A stretch of DNA of 64,000 nt from Bacteroidota bacterium (GTDB taxonomy: Bacteria; Bacteroidota; Bacteroidia; AKYH767-A; OLB10). Made by a program: the position numbers and the translations under genes. Below the pieces are notes generated by a model. That model saw nothing but the letters and a program-made list of their open reading frames with translations. It had not been told where the DNA came from and ran no database searches. Numbering within the stretch: the stretch's first letter is position 1; the number at the start of each line of letters is the position of its first letter. Below are positions 63,107-64,000 of the stretch, piece after piece. The stretch is taken from positions 248,001-312,000 of the forward strand of contig JADJPB010000004.1 of NCBI GenBank assembly GCA_016713445.1. The letters run 5' to 3'.

Positions 63107-64000
63107 ATGAACCTCAAGAAAATTATTCGATCAAACCATTGTTTAAATTGTGAAACTCCTTTAAATATTGAGGCGGATAATTTTTGCCCAAACTGTGGAC
63201 AAGTAAATAATACAAAGAAAGAAACTGCTTTCGGACTCGTTAAAGAGCTCGTGGAGGAATTCCTACACTTAGATTCGAAAGTGTTTAAGAGCGTAATTCC
63301 TTTGCTTTTTAAACCTGGTTTTCTAACCGTAGATTATATACAAGGAAAACGTGCTCGGTATTTTCATCCTGTTAGAATGTTTCTAATTATTACAGTGGTT
63401 TTATTTATCGTGAGCGGAAATGCAAATAAAAAGGAAGATAAGATCGAAAAACAACAAAAGCAAAACATAGCTTCCGATTCAAGGAACGTAGGAGCGAATA
63501 ATAAAAAGTCAGAAAAAGATTCAACGTACGTTTTAGACACTGAAACATGGTCAATCAATAAAGAGGAAGTAGATGCCGACTCAACAGACAAAACGAATTT
63601 TTACTGGGCTTTTGGAGAAGTTAAAATTCCAAAAGATACTTTGCAAAGATACCTTGACCAAGGTATTACCGATCCTTCCGCTCTCATGGATACATTTAAA
63701 ATCGAAAAGTCATTTTTCAATTCCATCTTTTTCAATCAGGCAGTGAAGTCGCAAATTGCAGGAAAAGAAAAAATATTTGACTACTATAAGCACAAACTTC
63801 CATGGCTTTTATTTTCTTTGATGCCTGTCTTTGCTTTTGTATTATACCTGTTTTATTTTCGTCGAAAAATTTTCTTCGTGGATCATCTCATCTATGCTTT
63901 TCATCTGCATACAGCTACCTTTGTTGTCATTATCCTGCAAGACTTGATCACTTGGTTGAGTCCAATTAATTCAGATGTTTTGAGTTATTACATCCCAATT
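63107..64000 (+). CDS. DUF3667 membrane protein (3' end outside window)
   Basis: ATG at 63107 opens a frame that remains open for 298 codons to the window edge. An N-terminal zinc ribbon (CLNCETPLN ... FCPNCGQ) is followed by the DUF3667 pattern: KELVEEFLHLDSKVFKSVIP, LLFKPGFLTVDYIQGKRARY, FHPVRMFLIITVVLFIVSG. Next is a charged linker rich in Lys, then membrane segments (LPWLLFSLMPVFAFVLYLFY and FHLHTATFVVIILQDLITWL). Family role unknown; inner-membrane location predicted. Confidence 0.8.
   Translation, partial: MNLKKIIRSNHCLNCETPLNIEADNFCPNCGQVNNTKKETAFGLVKELVEEFLHLDSKVFKSVIPLLFKPGFLTVDYIQGKRARYFHPVRMFLIITVVLFIVSGNANKKEDKIEKQQKQNIASDSRNVGANNKKSEKDSTYVLDTETWSINKEEVDADSTDKTNFYWAFGEVKIPKDTLQRYLDQGITDPSALMDTFKIEKSFFNSIFFNQAVKSQIAGKEKIFDYYKHKLPWLLFSLMPVFAFVLYLFYFRRKIFFVDHLIYAFHLHTATFVVIILQDLITWLSPINSDVLSYYIPI

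Overview
The window looks like chromosome from a member of the Bacteroidota. The main pointers are a gliding-motility lipoprotein GldB, secreted proteins with type IX secretion (T9SS) C-terminal sorting domains, PKD-rich surface proteins, Bacteroidota-style RHS proteins, DUF4476, DUF6089 and DUF3667 proteins, TAnnTTTG-type promoter boxes and an AT-rich base composition. A closer placement cannot be defended from sequence alone. Many housekeeping genes that should be intact (nadE, korA, korB, mfd, gldB) are broken by single-base indels, mostly in homopolymer runs. I read these mainly as long-read consensus errors and give such genes their full restored extents. Three in-frame TAA codons (in the PKD gene, the PpiD gene and a short fragment at 36.6 kb) do not fit that pattern.

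Layout. 1-3702: tandemly amplified pairs of secreted-protein genes (A/B units) whose B copies are truncated. 3726-7593: operon gldB, metallo-beta-lactamase-fold hydrolase, secreted protein, with a divergent outer-membrane barrel gene. 7680-12541: nadE, a palindromic dispersed repeat, then korB and korA (2-oxoacid:ferredoxin oxidoreductase). 12542-13794: non-coding, with two strong palindromes and a 12-copy minisatellite of terminator-like units, followed by a DUF4476 gene.

14940-34252 is a compact seven-gene RHS locus: outer-membrane barrel, secreted protein, lipoprotein, giant RHS-like protein 1, small secreted protein, giant RHS core protein 2 with a variable C-terminal tip, and a membrane-anchored TPR protein 2 bp behind the tip. 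Next come two tyrosine recombinase genes (34623-36428), gene fragments, and on the opposite strand two orphan RHS tips (37375-38218 and 39063-40108). Each tip is followed within 5 bp by a small membrane protein or lipoprotein that looks like an immunity gene. The first orphan cassette is bracketed by 36-bp direct repeats. It shares about 64 bp of near-identical DNA with the core of the full RHS gene. This recombinase-linked cassette array is the most interesting system in the window.

40172-64000 is mostly housekeeping and envelope biology: a SET-domain protein between two tiny membrane peptides, mfd, a DUF6089 outer-membrane protein, gpmI, a histidine kinase, a PKD-repeat giant of 18 repeats without a sorting domain, a conserved 485-residue protein, a lone receiver-domain protein, tRNA-Phe, and an envelope operon (coaX, outer-membrane protein, lptC, small membrane protein, then PpiD/SurA-like foldase). 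A 44-bp minisatellite and the start of a DUF3667 membrane protein gene close the window.
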